A stretch of 64,000 nt of DNA, from the NCBI RefSeq assembly GCF_016888445.1, contig NZ_JAFEKF010000002.1:1-64000 (forward strand), in the 5' to 3' direction. The notes under the pieces are model-generated. The model searched no databases, was not told the origin of the DNA, and saw only the letters and a program-made list of their open reading frames with translations. The position numbers and the translations under genes were made by a program. Below are positions 7,374-17,289 of this stretch, piece by piece. Source of the stretch: Marinomonas ostreistagni. Its GTDB lineage: Bacteria > Pseudomonadota > Gammaproteobacteria > Pseudomonadales > Marinomonadaceae. The first letter of the stretch is position 1, and every line of letters starts with the position of its first letter.

Positions 7374-9944
7374 CTAGCCTTTTTTATCATCAAAACGTTG
7401 TATTAATTGCTGTACCAGCTCGCTATTGGGCGGCTGACCCTGCACATTAAAGTAGGTCATTGTAGCAGGACGCTCAGCAAAATCTTCCAGCACCAACCAA
7501 TGGATTTGTGGATTAGCCACCACTAGAGGCTGCAACCGTTGAGCGCTTGCCTGATCCAACACTAATACCACTGATAGCGCCGCATGGGCTAAACCACCTT
7601 CCAATAACACCTCTAGATCCTGCTCACGACGCCCTACGATACCTTGGGACTGCAGCTCAGATAACCAAATAATTTGACTGATGTTCGAGCCACCCACGAT
7701 CAGCCAGTTAGAACTGGTACTGAGCCAGCGTCGCAGATTGATCTTGTGCTCGCTCACTGTCTCGTTGATGACTTGCGCCAGTCGATAACGCATCAGCTGA
7801 TGGGCATATACTATTTGCCCATCACGACAATTGGTGTGGCGCTCACAAATATAAAACAGTGGCACCTGAGTATCTGGATTAATCGAGCGCAAACGCTCCA
7901 CGCCCTTGCGGGCCGAATGCTGATCGCCGACGGCCACAATGACTGCATCGTATTCCACGCCCAAAGCCCGATCTGAACTCAAAAACTCCTCAAACGATAA
8001 GAAGCGATCGACCTTTGCCCCCAGCGCCAACAATGCACTAGAGCAGTACCCAGCAGCATCGAAATCGTTTTCGATCAGCGCTAAGCGCTGCCCAGTATGA
8101 GTAAGCGGAGCCGTTTCAGACTTCGCCTCTACCGACAAACTGGTAAAGATGGTGACACAGCCCTCTTCGATGATGGCGTGCCCTCGCACTAGCTTAGGAA
8201 ATTCTTGCAACATCCACTTCATCGCTGGTGACACCTTCCCCACTCCAACGATACGAATCAGCAGGCCAGATTTTTCCCATTTCATGGTCAAGCGACGGGT
8301 CAAGATAGAGTCGGTCATACACAACACCAAGGCCAGCTGTATCAACACCTTATGGTCCGACGTCCAGTTGGCTTTAACCTGCGCTGCGTCCATTGAGATA
8401 TCGTAGTCAACCAGCCCGTAGCGTTCTCCCTCCACGGCCAGTTGGGCGAGCTCCTCTTGCTGCGCCATCACAAACTCGCCTAGCGTTTCAAACTCGCTAG
8501 CACTCTGGGCCGCCTGACTGATTTGTTTTAGCAAATGCCCTATCAGTAGCAGCCAGTATTGCGGTGAAATGCAGTGCTCGTCATGACTTCTATGTAGAAT
8601 ATCCAACTCGTTCAAAACAATATGTGAATCAGGATAGGGACGATCAATGGTATGGCGCGGCAAAATATTAGTCAGCTGCCAACGCAAATGCCGCACCTCA
8701 GAAATATCACGCCCGACCAACATAACACTGCGAAAGCCGAATTCATTAATAAAGGAGTAGGTATGCCATTGATAGATCTTACCCAGCTCCGGCAACTCGA
8801 TCTCAAAGCCGTCGTCATAAAGCCCTTTTAGAGCACGCTGGATCGGCTGGTGAAACGCAATGGGAGTCATATCAAAGATGGTTTTAGCGATCATGTAATC
8901 CGGAAACACCGCCTTTGACTCTTGGTTGATCGCCGTCAAACGCGCCGACTCATCACAAAACAAAATCGCACAGTTAAGCGAATCTAATAACAAATGGAAG
9001 TGCTGATCACGCGCCTTGAGCAAGGCTTCAAAATGGTTCATCTGCTGCTGTACTGGCAGAAACTCTTCGAAGTTAGCCTGCTGTTTGGCATCATGGTTAT
9101 GGTTGGTTAAATGTTGCAGCGGTGAAAACATCCAACGATAGGCGTTATGCATGACAATCCAAAACAACACCATCAAACAGATCAGTACCAGCGCCGCGTT
9201 GATTAACACATTTTGCTCTAAGCTTTCAGAAAACGGCCGCGCCATTTTCACTTTAATCGTTAGCTTATCTTCTAGCGTTGGCAACTCAAGGATGCCGGTA
9301 TACTCGATCGCTCGACTGGTCTCGTCAAAGGCCGGCAATTGATCGCTCAGCAGCATCTTACCTGACACACTGCTAAGCTCCATATAATCCACTTGCGCAC
9401 CAGACATTAAGTCACTCGACAACGCCAAGTTATTATTCAACGATACAAAGCCATACAAATAGCCCTGTACGCGACTTTGCTCATTCGGCTGTAATGGTTT
9501 TTTGTACACCAGTAGCTCCGCCCCATCGGCGGTAGAAATATGGCGCCAATAATTCAAACGAGCACTGCGCGCTAGGTACGAGAGGCTATCATTGGTATAA
9601 AGACGAGCGCGGGGATCTTCAAGAGGCTCATCATCGGCTAAGGTAATATAGAAAAAGTCCAAACCGCCAAAAAACAACACATCATGCAGCTGAAACAAGC
9701 TATCCAAGCTACCATCATTACTGACTTGCTGGGCTAAGTATTTGGCCTCGAACTCCGCTCTATCCAAGTACGCCGAGAAACTCAGTCCAGCAACATTGAC
9801 GCGATACTCCAAGATAGAGTCCGCTTGCGATTGTCGTAGGCTGTACCCCATTCCCCAGATCAGCATCACCAGCACAAACATGGCCACCAAAAATGGCACC
9901 ACCGTTTTGCGTAAGAAGTGTTTTTTTAAACTCAATGAGGCCAT
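7374..9944 (-). CDS. LuxQ-like membrane sensor with degenerate kinase and receiver domains
   Basis: This 856-residue protein has a first membrane helix (about 13-34), a periplasmic domain (35-244), a second helix (246-268) and a PAS domain (about 316-415). Next comes a region in the position of a histidine kinase (about 416-605), then two receiver-like domains (about 619-725 and 745-850). The periplasmic part resembles the LuxQ sensor domain (LDFFYITL, YGFVSLNNNLAL). No H-box histidine motif and no N, G1 or G2 ATP-binding boxes can be found. In the first receiver-like domain the phospho-acceptor Asp is replaced (YDAVIVAVGD, Ala at the site). It overlaps the LuxP-like gene by 13 bases. It may signal by protein contact or be inactive; the architecture is clear but the function is inferred. 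Confidence 0.85.
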   Translation of the reverse strand: MASLSLKKHFLRKTVVPFLVAMFVLVMLIWGMGYSLRQSQADSILEYRVNVAGLSFSAYLDRAEFEAKYLAQQVSNDGSLDSLFQLHDVLFFGGLDFFYITLADDEPLEDPRARLYTNDSLSYLARSARLNYWRHISTADGAELLVYKKPLQPNEQSRVQGYLYGFVSLNNNLALSSDLMSGAQVDYMELSSVSGKMLLSDQLPAFDETSRAIEYTGILELPTLEDKLTIKVKMARPFSESLEQNVLINAALVLICLMVLFWIVMHNAYRWMFSPLQHLTNHNHDAKQQANFEEFLPVQQQMNHFEALLKARDQHFHLLLDSLNCAILFCDESARLTAINQESKAVFPDYMIAKTIFDMTPIAFHQPIQRALKGLYDDGFEIELPELGKIYQWHTYSFINEFGFRSVMLVGRDISEVRHLRWQLTNILPRHTIDRPYPDSHIVLNELDILHRSHDEHCISPQYWLLLIGHLLKQISQAAQSASEFETLGEFVMAQQEELAQLAVEGERYGLVDYDISMDAAQVKANWTSDHKVLIQLALVLCMTDSILTRRLTMKWEKSGLLIRIVGVGKVSPAMKWMLQEFPKLVRGHAIIEEGCVTIFTSLSVEAKSETAPLTHTGQRLALIENDFDAAGYCSSALLALGAKVDRFLSFEEFLSSDRALGVEYDAVIVAVGDQHSARKGVERLRSINPDTQVPLFYICERHTNCRDGQIVYAHQLMRYRLAQVINETVSEHKINLRRWLSTSSNWLIVGGSNISQIIWLSELQSQGIVGRREQDLEVLLEGGLAHAALSVVLVLDQASAQRLQPLVVANPQIHWLVLEDFAERPATMTYFNVQGQPPNSELVQQLIQRFDDKKG

Positions 9945-11047
9945 AGTCGGAAGGAGTACCTAAAGGCTTGTTGAAACATAATATCGCGCGTCTCATCGTC
10001 CATTTCTTGGAACAACAACAGAGACGTCTCCATGTACACATCAGGCAACAAGCGCGATTCTAGGTCCGCTTTGATCGCTTCCGCCGCTGCTATAGCCATA
10101 TTGTCATACATATCCAAAACTGTAACCAACACATTTTGCTGACGCAGCGCCGGATCGGACAAATCTTGTCCATTCCACGCATTGGTCAGCACATTGTCAT
10201 GTTCCATGATGGCCCCCAACACACCAAAGCTTACTTCCGGCGTACAGGAGAAAATAAAATGCTGTTGCTCAGGGTGAGCACGCTGAGTCTGCTGCAACAG
10301 CTCTTGCGTAGCATGAAACGCCAGCTGAGCTTCATTAGCAATGGCCACATGACGATTCACTTTGCGCCCCGTCGACATCCATTCATTCATAAATACTTGG
10401 CAACGCTGCCCATTATCAAACGCATCGCGCACCATTATGACATCGACGATGGTATCGATGGGCAACACGCGATCGATATAGCTGGCCAAACGATGCATCG
10501 CCTTAGGCAAGTCCACACCAATGTAAATCAGCGGCGGATGATAACGCCACGCTTTGACTGGCGCGACCACATCAAGCATTAGCACTTCAGCTTGAGTGCG
10601 ATTTAAAATACGTTCGATGCTTGGCCGGCTAAACTCATCCAAACCGTCCATCACGATGTAATCGTAATCCGTCTCTATGATGGTTTCGAAAATGGGATTG
10701 GCCACCTTGTGCAGCTCATGCTTAGGCAAATAAAAGATATCTACCTGAGTCGCTAGGTCAAATTCGCGCAAGCGGCGTTTGAAAGCCATCAACCAAGCAC
10801 GGTTTTTAAGCTCCCCACGTTGCCCGCGTAGCACCACAGCAATTTTCTGGGTAGCAATATTTTGCGCTGAAGTGGGCGTCGGTTGCGATACAACTCGGGC
10901 CTGTAGCTGCTCCATCAACGGCTGCTGACTGGGATTGGCATCAAGAAAACGCTGCAGGCTGAATTCAGGCTGCACAATGTTGTACGCCAAGCTGAGCGAG
11001 GCATAAACCGAGCAACACAGAACAAAAATGCAACGAGCAAGGATCAT
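9932..11047 (-). CDS. LuxP-like periplasmic binding protein
   Basis: This is a periplasmic binding protein of the ribose/LuxP class, about 371 residues with a signal peptide (about residues 1-21, cleavage near SLSLA). Resemblance to Vibrio LuxP runs along the whole length, from the N-terminal helix (FLDANPSQQPLMEQL) through APVKAWRYHPPLIYIGVD and FIFSCTPEVSFGVLGA to AIAAAEAIKADLE. By my alignment from memory, the AI-2 contacts R215 and W289 are kept, but Q77, S79, W82 and R310 are changed to Arg, Glu, Asn and Asp, so the ligand may differ. ATG at 11047 is chosen; an in-frame TTG at 11056 is an alternative, and neither has a strong ribosome site. It is the first gene of the operon. Confidence 0.88.
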   Translation of the reverse strand: MILARCIFVLCCSVYASLSLAYNIVQPEFSLQRFLDANPSQQPLMEQLQARVVSQPTPTSAQNIATQKIAVVLRGQRGELKNRAWLMAFKRRLREFDLATQVDIFYLPKHELHKVANPIFETIIETDYDYIVMDGLDEFSRPSIERILNRTQAEVLMLDVVAPVKAWRYHPPLIYIGVDLPKAMHRLASYIDRVLPIDTIVDVIMVRDAFDNGQRCQVFMNEWMSTGRKVNRHVAIANEAQLAFHATQELLQQTQRAHPEQQHFIFSCTPEVSFGVLGAIMEHDNVLTNAWNGQDLSDPALRQQNVLVTVLDMYDNMAIAAAEAIKADLESRLLPDVYMETSLLLFQEMDDETRDIMFQQAFRYSFRLWPH

Positions 11048-11129
11048 ATAGAACAAACAGTCTTTAAAGGGTTAAAGACATTCTAACGAGAACGGCTCTG
11101 AAAGAAATACAGCAGTAACAAAAAGGCAT

Positions 11130-11160
11130 AAAAAAAGCCGAGTCACTAAGTAACTCGGCT
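11130..11160 (-). terminator. Terminator after tRNA-Leu
   Basis: An 8-bp stem (AGCCGAGT at 11136-11143 with ACTCGGCT at 11153-11160) is followed on the minus strand by a run of Ts (11130-11136). It lies directly downstream of the tRNA-Leu gene and ends its transcript before the LuxP-like operon, which therefore needs its own promoter between about 11048 and 11130. Confidence 0.85.
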
Positions 11161-11170
11161 TTCTTTAATT

Positions 11171-11255
11171 TGGTGCGGAAGGAGAGACTCGAACTCTCAC
11201 GCCGTGAAGCACTGGAACCTAAATCCAGCGTGTCTACCAATTCCACCACTCCCGC
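11171..11255 (-). tRNA. tRNA-Leu (anticodon UAG)
   Basis: An 85-base class II tRNA read on the minus strand, beginning GCGGGAG and ending with an encoded CCA (11171-11173). The acceptor stem pairs 7 bp with one G-U. The anticodon stem CTGGA/TCCAG encloses the loop TTTAGGT, giving anticodon UAG at 11219-11221, which reads CUN leucine codons. A long variable arm (GTGCTTCACGGCGT region) and the T-loop GTTCGAGTC are present. Confidence 0.97.
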
Positions 11256-11346
11256 AAGGAATGGCGAGCATTATAGAGAAACCATTTTCATGGTCAATAC
11301 TTTTTTAAAAGTTTTTTTAAAAAAGTTGCTCGCTTATTATCCCTGA

Positions 11347-12414
11347 TTAGAATCGGCGACCGTTTGCGTACTCACCACGCTCGTAACGAACCGCCATTTC
11401 TTCCAGATCCATGGTCTTAATGCGTGATGCTTGGCCCGCTGAACCAAACGCTTCGTAACGATCAATACACACAGCCTTCATCGCTTTGATGCTTTCAGTG
11501 AAGTATTTACGTGGGTCGAAGTTATCTGGGTGCTCAGCTAGGCAACGACGAATCGCGCCCGTAGCAGCCAAACGTAGATCGGTATCGATGTTAACTTTAC
11601 GTACACCGTAGCGAATCGCTTTAACGATTTCCTCTACTGGCACACCGTAAGTCTCTGAGATCTGACCGCCATTTTGGTTAATGATTTCTAACCAATCTTG
11701 TGGCACAGAAGACGAGCCGTGCAACACGATGTGCGTGTTTGGTAGTCGTTCTGCGATACGGTTGATACGCTCGATATCTAGGATGTCACCGGTTGGTGGA
11801 CGCGTGAACTTGTAAGCACCGTGGCTGGTACCGATTGCTACCGCTAGCGCATCAATGCCAGTCGCTTCGACAAACGCTAGCGCCTCATCTGGATCGGTTA
11901 GCATCTGTGAATGGTCAAGTGTGCCTTCTGCACCCACACCATCTTCTTCACCCGCTTGGCCTGTCTCTAGAGAACCTAGACAACCTAGCTCACCTTCTAC
12001 AGAAACGCCACATGCGTGAGCGAATTCTACTGTACGACGCGTCACGTCTACGTTGTAATCGTAATCTGCTGGTGTTTTACCATCAGCCATCAATGAGCCG
12101 TCCATCATGACTGATGAGAAGCCTAATTGAATCGAACGTTGACAAATTGCTGGGCTCGTACCGTGATCCTGGTGCATGACTACCGGGATGTGTGGGTAAT
12201 CTTCGATCGCCGCTGCGATTAAGTGGCGAAGAAAGTGTGAGCCTGCGTACTTACGCGCACCCGCAGAAGCTTGCATGATAACAGGTGAATTCACCTCATC
12301 CGCTGCTTCCATGATCGCTTTTACCTGCTCCATGTTATTCACGTTAAATGCAGGTAAGCCGTAATCATGTTCTGCTGCATGGTCCAGCAATTGACGCATA
12401 CTAATTAAAGGCAT
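11347..12414 (-). CDS. fba: Class II fructose-bisphosphate aldolase
   Basis: The enzyme reversibly cleaves fructose-1,6-bisphosphate to glyceraldehyde-3-phosphate and dihydroxyacetone phosphate using Zn2+. Zinc-ligand and active-site motifs [20 protein letters not shown] and [11 protein letters not shown] are present. The ATG at 12414 starts [13 protein letters not shown], the usual N-terminus of this 355-residue subgroup, and has a clear AGAGGAAA site; an ATG further upstream at 12459 adds an unconserved extension. It lies downstream of pgk, separated by about 260 bases, in the glycolysis/gluconeogenesis cluster tkt-epd-pgk-fba. Confidence 0.97.
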   Translation of the reverse strand: MPLISMRQLLDHAAEHDYGLPAFNVNNMEQVKAIMEAADEVNSPVIMQASAGARKYAGSHFLRHLIAAAIEDYPHIPVVMHQDHGTSPAICQRSIQLGFSSVMMDGSLMADGKTPADYDYNVDVTRRTVEFAHACGVSVEGELGCLGSLETGQAGEEDGVGAEGTLDHSQMLTDPDEALAFVEATGIDALAVAIGTSHGAYKFTRPPTGDILDIERINRIAERLPNTHIVLHGSSSVPQDWLEIINQNGGQISETYGVPVEEIVKAIRYGVRKVNIDTDLRLAATGAIRRCLAEHPDNFDPRKYFTESIKAMKAVCIDRYEAFGSAGQASRIKTMDLEEMAVRYERGEYANGRRF

Positions 12415-12597
12415 AAAAGTTTCCTCTGACAATGAAGTTTTGGTGCCTAACTCGTGCAATCACAGAAGGTCACCCTCTGGTTTTATATTCATGCGCATGT
12501 GTGTCACATGTGGCTTTACGCCTTATCGTTATTGTCATGCTGTCTTACGACAGTCGGTCACTCTCTAAGTTTTAGAATCATTCTAAGTTTAGATGTG

Positions 12598-12627
12598 GAT
12601 GAGACGGTCACTCCGACTCGTCTCATC
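12598..12627. other. Stable hairpin between pgk and fba
   Basis: GATGAGACG (12598-12606) and CGTCTCATC (12619-12627) form a perfect 9-bp stem with a 12-base loop in the 260-base gap between pgk and fba. Neither strand has a T-run after it, so it is not a standard terminator. A role in mRNA processing or stability between the two glycolytic genes is possible but inferred. Confidence 0.45.
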
Positions 12628-12675
12628 GTGCAGGGTTATCCCTGTCTTATTCAAGCTTACGCGATTAGCTTTACA

Positions 12676-13839
12676 CTAATTTTGCGTGCGTGATTCCAAC
12701 ATAGCAACCGCTGGTAGCACTTTTCCTTCAACAAATTCTAGGAAAGCACCGCCACCCGTTGAAATGTACGATACTTTTTCTGCGATATCGTACTTATCTA
12801 CCGCTGCTAACGTATCACCGCCACCCGCAATTGAGAAGCCATCACTGTTGGCAATCGCATAAGACAGCGCCTTAGTGCCTTCGCCAAACTGATCAAACTC
12901 GAATACGCCTACCGGTCCATTCCAAATAATCGTTTGCGCACTTTCCAAAAGCTGAGCCAATTTCGCTGCTGCTTTCGGGCCGATATCTAGAATCATATCG
13001 TCCGCACTCACGTCTTGCGCATCCTTTACCGTCGCCTCAGCGTCTGCTGAGAACTCAGTTGCGACAACGACATCTTCTGGAAGAGGAATATTCACTTTTT
13101 CCATCAGGGCTTTGGCTTGTGGGATCAAGTCTGCCTCGTGCAGCGATTTACCCACAGGGAAACCTGCTGCCGCTAGGAACGTATTGGCAATACCCCCCCC
13201 AACGATTAGCTGATCCACTTTGTCAGACAACGATTCAAGCACCGTTAGTTTAGTCGACACTTTAGAACCACCAACGATCGCCGCCATTGGGCGCGCTGGA
13301 GTGGCTAAGGCTTTTTCTAGCGCTTCAAGCTCAGCAGCTAGCAGAGGGCCGGCACAAGCGATCGGCGCAAATTTGCCCACGCCGTGAGTCGATGCTTGAG
13401 CACGGTGTGCCGTACCAAACGCATCCATTACGTAGACGTCACACAGAGCGGCCATTTTTTTAGACAGCGCCTCGTCGTCTTTCTTTTCGCCCTTGTTGAA
13501 GCGCACGTTTTCAACCAACACAAGCTGACCCGCATCGACCTCAACGCCGTCTAACCAGTCTTTTACTAATGGTACGTCTTGACCTAGCAAGCCAGCCAAG
13601 TGGTCTGCGACAGGCTGCAAAGAGTACTGCTCTTCATACTCGCCTTCTGTTGGGCGACCAAGGTGCGACATCACCATCACTTTAGCGCCCGCTTCTAGCG
13701 CGTGCTTGATAGTCGGTAGCGCTGCGCGAATACGCGCATCACTGGTCACTTTGCCTTCTTTAACAGGCACGTTTAAATCTTCACGAATCAATACACGTTT
13801 GTTCGCGAGATCCAAGTCGGTCATTTTAATTACGGTCAT
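12676..13839 (-). CDS. pgk: Phosphoglycerate kinase
   Basis: Pgk transfers phosphate between 1,3-bisphosphoglycerate and ADP. The 387-residue length is normal for bacteria. Visible motifs include the substrate-binding [11 protein letters not shown] near the N-terminus, [10 protein letters not shown], the hinge and nucleotide region [11 protein letters not shown] and the C-terminal GGGDTLAAV and [10 protein letters not shown] loops. It begins 24 bases downstream of epd, so the two are very likely cotranscribed. Confidence 0.98.
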   Translation of the reverse strand: MTVIKMTDLDLANKRVLIREDLNVPVKEGKVTSDARIRAALPTIKHALEAGAKVMVMSHLGRPTEGEYEEQYSLQPVADHLAGLLGQDVPLVKDWLDGVEVDAGQLVLVENVRFNKGEKKDDEALSKKMAALCDVYVMDAFGTAHRAQASTHGVGKFAPIACAGPLLAAELEALEKALATPARPMAAIVGGSKVSTKLTVLESLSDKVDQLIVGGGIANTFLAAAGFPVGKSLHEADLIPQAKALMEKVNIPLPEDVVVATEFSADAEATVKDAQDVSADDMILDIGPKAAAKLAQLLESAQTIIWNGPVGVFEFDQFGEGTKALSYAIANSDGFSIAGGGDTLAAVDKYDIAEKVSYISTGGGAFLEFVEGKVLPAVAMLESRTQN

Positions 13840-13863
13840 GCACGATTCCTCGTCGTTTTAAAA

Positions 13864-14901
13864 TCAAGAGTGCATAGCACTCGTTTCCAACACCTGCTGC
13901 CAATAACAAGCGACATCCAACATCCGGTTGGCATAGCCCCACTCATTATCGAACCAACATAACAGTTTCACCAGACGCCCATCGACAACTTGGGTCTGGG
14001 TACCATCAATCACCACCGAACGGGGATCATGGTTAAAATCTACTGAGGCATGCGCCTCTTGGGTATAACCCAACAACCCAGCATACTTCGCTGATGCCGC
14101 GACTTGTAGCGCCGTATTCACCTGCTCAACAGTCACTTCTTGGCTGGTGCGCACCACCATATCGATCAGTGATACATTCAATGTCGGCACCCGCACAGCG
14201 TTCGAGCTAATTTTACCGGTTAACTCCGGCATCAAACGTGCAATACCACGATCCAATCCCGTATTCACAGGGATAATCGAGCTCAGCGCGGCACGCGTTA
14301 AACGTAGGTCATTGGTATGGTAAGCGTCGATCACTGGCTGATCATTCATCGCCGAATGGATCGTTTGCGTTGCCCCATGCTCGACGCCCGACAAAGCTTG
14401 CAGCGTATCGAGTACTGGGATAACACAATTGGTGGTACAAGACGCGGCAGACACGATGGTGTGCTCGGCACCCATCACGGTTTCATGGTTAAAACCAAAG
14501 ACAATGGTGGCATCCACATCCGCCGCCGCAGGCTGTGATAACAACACGCGCGGTGCGCCAGCATCAATAAAGCGCTGCACTTGCTCGCGCGCCGAAAACA
14601 CGCCAGAGCATTCCAATACCATATCGATCTCAAGCGCAGCCCAATCAATGGCCTCAGGTGCCGTTTCAGCAAAACACTGAATCTCATCTTCACCAATGAC
14701 TAAAGTGTTGCCCTTCACCGAGACTGGCTTAGGGAAACGGCCATGGGTCGTATCGTAGCGCGTCAGATAGCTGATCGTCTCAATATCGGATAATTCATTA
14801 ATCGCCACGACCTGCAAACGGTCTTGGAAACCGTTTTCATAAATAGATCGCAGTACCGAACGGCCAATACGACCGTAGCCATTAATTGCTACTCGCAACA
14901 T
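13864..14901 (-). CDS. epd: D-erythrose-4-phosphate dehydrogenase (Epd-type GAPDH paralogue)
   Basis: Epd oxidises erythrose-4-phosphate to 4-phosphoerythronate for pyridoxal phosphate synthesis and is closely related to GAPDH. The NAD-binding GYGRIGRSVLR, the catalytic Cys in SAASCTTNCVIPV and the C-terminal WFDNEWGYANR are present. HSAMNDQPVIDAYH and IIPVNTGLDRGIARLMPEL are typical of Epd rather than GapA. Position between tkt and pgk also fits Epd. GAPDH activity cannot be excluded from the sequence. Confidence 0.88.
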   Translation of the reverse strand: MLRVAINGYGRIGRSVLRSIYENGFQDRLQVVAINELSDIETISYLTRYDTTHGRFPKPVSVKGNTLVIGEDEIQCFAETAPEAIDWAALEIDMVLECSGVFSAREQVQRFIDAGAPRVLLSQPAAADVDATIVFGFNHETVMGAEHTIVSAASCTTNCVIPVLDTLQALSGVEHGATQTIHSAMNDQPVIDAYHTNDLRLTRAALSSIIPVNTGLDRGIARLMPELTGKISSNAVRVPTLNVSLIDMVVRTSQEVTVEQVNTALQVAASAKYAGLLGYTQEAHASVDFNHDPRSVVIDGTQTQVVDGRLVKLLCWFDNEWGYANRMLDVACYWQQVLETSAMHS

Positions 14902-14930
14902 AACTCTTTCTTAATCTAATCAAGCAACAA

Positions 14931-14957
14931 AAAAGAGGAGCCCAAAGCTCCTCTTTT
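14931..14957. terminator. Terminator between tkt and epd
   Basis: A perfect inverted repeat (AAAAGAGGAGC at 14931-14941, GCTCCTCTTTT at 14947-14957) with a 5-base loop follows the tkt stop on the minus strand and is followed by Ts in that direction. It should end or attenuate the tkt transcript, so epd-pgk may have a separate promoter in the short gap. Confidence 0.8.
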
Positions 14958-14969
14958 TGCGCAAAGCCG

Positions 14970-16970
14970 TTAGGCGTTCAGCAGTTTTTCTGCTGTCGCA
15001 ACAACATTGTCGACGGTGAAGCCAAAGTGCTTCATCAAGTCACCACCCGGTGCTGATTCGCCGAAGGTACGCATACCGACCATCGCGCCGCCGAAACCAA
15101 CGTACTTGTACCAGTAATCCACATGCGCCGCTTCAATCGCCACACGCTTAGTCACACTGCTTGGCAGAACAGACTCTTGGTAAGCCGCGTCTTGGGCGTC
15201 AAACACATCGGTTGATGGCATAGAAACGACACGAACTTTGGTGCCTTTCTCAGCCAAGGCTTTCGCTGAATCAAGCGCTAGACCCACTTCAGAGCCAGTC
15301 GCGATCAAGATAACCTCTGGTGTGCCTTCACAGTCAGATAGCACGTAACCACCTTTGGCCATGTCTTCTACCTGAGCGTCAGTACGCGTTTGTGCTGGTA
15401 GACCTTGGCGGCTAAAGACAAGCGCGGTTGGACCATCACGACGCTCAATACCCGCTTTCCATGCAACCGCTGTTTCTGCTGCATCGGCTGGGCGCCATAC
15501 TGACATGTTTGGTGTCATACGTAGGTTAGCCAGTTGTTCAACCGGTTGGTGTGTCGGGCCGTCTTCACCTTGACCAATAGAGTCGTGGGTGTAAACGAAG
15601 ATGTTTTGTAGACCCATCAGCGCTGACATGCGAACTGCGTTGCGCGCGTATTCCATAAACATTAGGAAGGTTGCGCCGTAGTTGATGAAACCACCGTGTA
15701 GTGAGACACCGTTCATGATGCCGCTCATACCGAATTCACGTACACCGTAGTAGATGTAGTTACCCGCTGGATCTTCTTGAATGCCTTTTGAGCCTGACCA
15801 AAGTGTTAGGTTAGAACCTGCAAGGTCAGCTGAACCGCCCAGTAGTTCTGGCAGAATCTCACCAAATTTACCGATCACGTTTTGTGAGGCTTTACGGCTG
15901 GCAATGCTCTCGCCTTTTTCTTGGCACTCTTTGATGTAAGCAGTCGCTTTTTCCGCAAAATCAGCTGGCAGCTCGCCTTTGATAACACGACGTTCGAATT
16001 CTGCTGCAAGTTCTGGGTAAGCCGCTTGGTAAGCTTCAAACTTCGCTTCCCACTCAGATTGTGCCGCAGCGCCTTTAGCTTTCGCGTCCCAACCTTCGTA
16101 TACGTCAGCAGGGATTTCGAATGGTGCTTGTGACCAACCTAGGAATTCACGTGCTGCAGCGATCTCGTCGTCACCTAGTGGCGCACCGTGACAGTCGTGT
16201 GAACCAGATTTGTTTGGCGAACCAAAACCGATAATGGTTTTACAACAGATCAGTGTTGGCTTAGAGGTTTCTGCTTGCGCCGCTTCGATCGCTGCTTTGA
16301 TCGCTTCAGGATCATGGCCGTCTACGTCAGCAATGACATGCCAACCGTACGCTTCAAAACGTTTTGGTGTGTCGTCAGTAAACCAACCGTCTACTTCACC
16401 ATCGATTGAGATGCCGTTGTCATCCCAGAAAGCGACCAATTTACCTAGGCCTAGTGTGCCCGCTAGCGAACACGCTTCGTGAGAGATACCTTCCATCATA
16501 CAGCCGTCGCCTAGGAAGCAGTATGTGTTGTGATCAACGACATTATGGCCTTCGCGGTTAAATTGCGCCGCTAGGGTTTTCTCAGCGATCGCCATACCCA
16601 CCGCGTTGCTGATACCTGCGCCTAGCGGGCCAGTCGTTGTTTCAACACCGTCGGTGTAGCCATACTCAGGGTGACCAGGAGTTTTCGAGTGCAGCTGACG
16701 GAATTGCTTCAACTCTTCGATTGGCAAGTCATAGCCAGAAAGGTGTAGCAAAGAGTAAATCAACATTGAGCCGTGGCCGTTTGACAGTACAAAACGGTCA
16801 CGATCGGCCCAGCTAGAATTGCTTGGGTTGTGTTTTAGAAAGTCATTCCAAAGCACTTCTGCGATATCAGCCATACCCATCGGCGCACCTGGGTGTCCAG
16901 ATTTTGCTTTTTGGACGGCATCCATACTTAGAACGCGAATGGCGTTGGCAAGTTGTTTACGAGACGGCAT
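14970..16970 (-). CDS. tkt: Transketolase
   Basis: Transketolase moves two-carbon ketol units between sugar phosphates in the pentose phosphate pathway using thiamine diphosphate. The 666-residue length matches the family. The ThDP motif starts at [12 protein letters not shown] and ends at [11 protein letters not shown]. The signature [20 protein letters not shown] and the pyrimidine-domain segment [18 protein letters not shown] are intact. It lies divergent to metK and upstream of epd-pgk-fba, feeding erythrose-4-phosphate to Epd. Confidence 0.98.
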   Translation of the reverse strand: MPSRKQLANAIRVLSMDAVQKAKSGHPGAPMGMADIAEVLWNDFLKHNPSNSSWADRDRFVLSNGHGSMLIYSLLHLSGYDLPIEELKQFRQLHSKTPGHPEYGYTDGVETTTGPLGAGISNAVGMAIAEKTLAAQFNREGHNVVDHNTYCFLGDGCMMEGISHEACSLAGTLGLGKLVAFWDDNGISIDGEVDGWFTDDTPKRFEAYGWHVIADVDGHDPEAIKAAIEAAQAETSKPTLICCKTIIGFGSPNKSGSHDCHGAPLGDDEIAAAREFLGWSQAPFEIPADVYEGWDAKAKGAAAQSEWEAKFEAYQAAYPELAAEFERRVIKGELPADFAEKATAYIKECQEKGESIASRKASQNVIGKFGEILPELLGGSADLAGSNLTLWSGSKGIQEDPAGNYIYYGVREFGMSGIMNGVSLHGGFINYGATFLMFMEYARNAVRMSALMGLQNIFVYTHDSIGQGEDGPTHQPVEQLANLRMTPNMSVWRPADAAETAVAWKAGIERRDGPTALVFSRQGLPAQTRTDAQVEDMAKGGYVLSDCEGTPEVILIATGSEVGLALDSAKALAEKGTKVRVVSMPSTDVFDAQDAAYQESVLPSSVTKRVAIEAAHVDYWYKYVGFGGAMVGMRTFGESAPGGDLMKHFGFTVDNVVATAEKLLNA

Positions 16971-17200
16971 TGATCATCCACTCCTGGTTAATGTACGAAA
17001 TGTCGTTTTCATTCTCCACGCTAACTGTGAGCCTTGCAACGATCGCGTGCGGCTTATGCTCACTAATTAAGCAAGGAAAATGAAATTGCATAAAGATAGT
17101 TAGGATCATAACAAAAAAGGTACAAAAGCACCCTACCTAAAGCGCTTAATTGCTTGAATTGTCGTCGCTGTTGGTTCATTATCTGCGCCACAGCGTCGAT

Positions 17201-17228
17201 TTGTTTCGGCTTGCGGACGCTATATAAA
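17201..17228 (+). promoter_or_regulatory. Candidate metK promoter
   Basis: TTGTTT (17201-17206) and TATAAA (17223-17228) are separated by 16 bases, a fair sigma-70 match. Transcription would begin near 17235, right at the start of the paired leader hairpins. The rest of the 16971-17200 gap between tkt and metK shows no gene. Confidence 0.45.
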
Positions 17229-17232
17229 AGCA

Positions 17233-17289
17233 GCTAAACAGAAGCAGGAAGGCCTGTTTAGCAAACCATTCAGCTAAGCGGGTTTTTTT
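17233..17289 (+). promoter_or_regulatory. metK leader with competing hairpins (candidate attenuator)
   Basis: GCTAAACAG (17233-17241) pairs perfectly with CTGTTTAGC (17254-17262). The second of these arms can instead pair, as CCTGTTTAGC (17253-17262), with GCTAAGCGGG (17273-17282), giving a 10-bp stem with two G-U pairs followed by seven Ts (17283-17289). The two hairpins exclude each other, the classic form of a terminator/antiterminator switch. metK starts 45 bases later. No known SAM or SAH riboswitch consensus was recognised, so the signal sensed is unknown. It could also be the terminator of a short upstream RNA. Confidence 0.6.

Noticed and set aside
7367-7393. Longer mtnN starting at 7393
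   Set aside because: The extra MMIKKARRA is not in the family and overlaps the sensor gene; ATG 7366 has a better ribosome site.
13864-14901. GapA-type glycolytic GAPDH
   Set aside because: Motifs and the tkt-epd-pgk context favour erythrose-4-phosphate dehydrogenase, though overlap in activity is possible.
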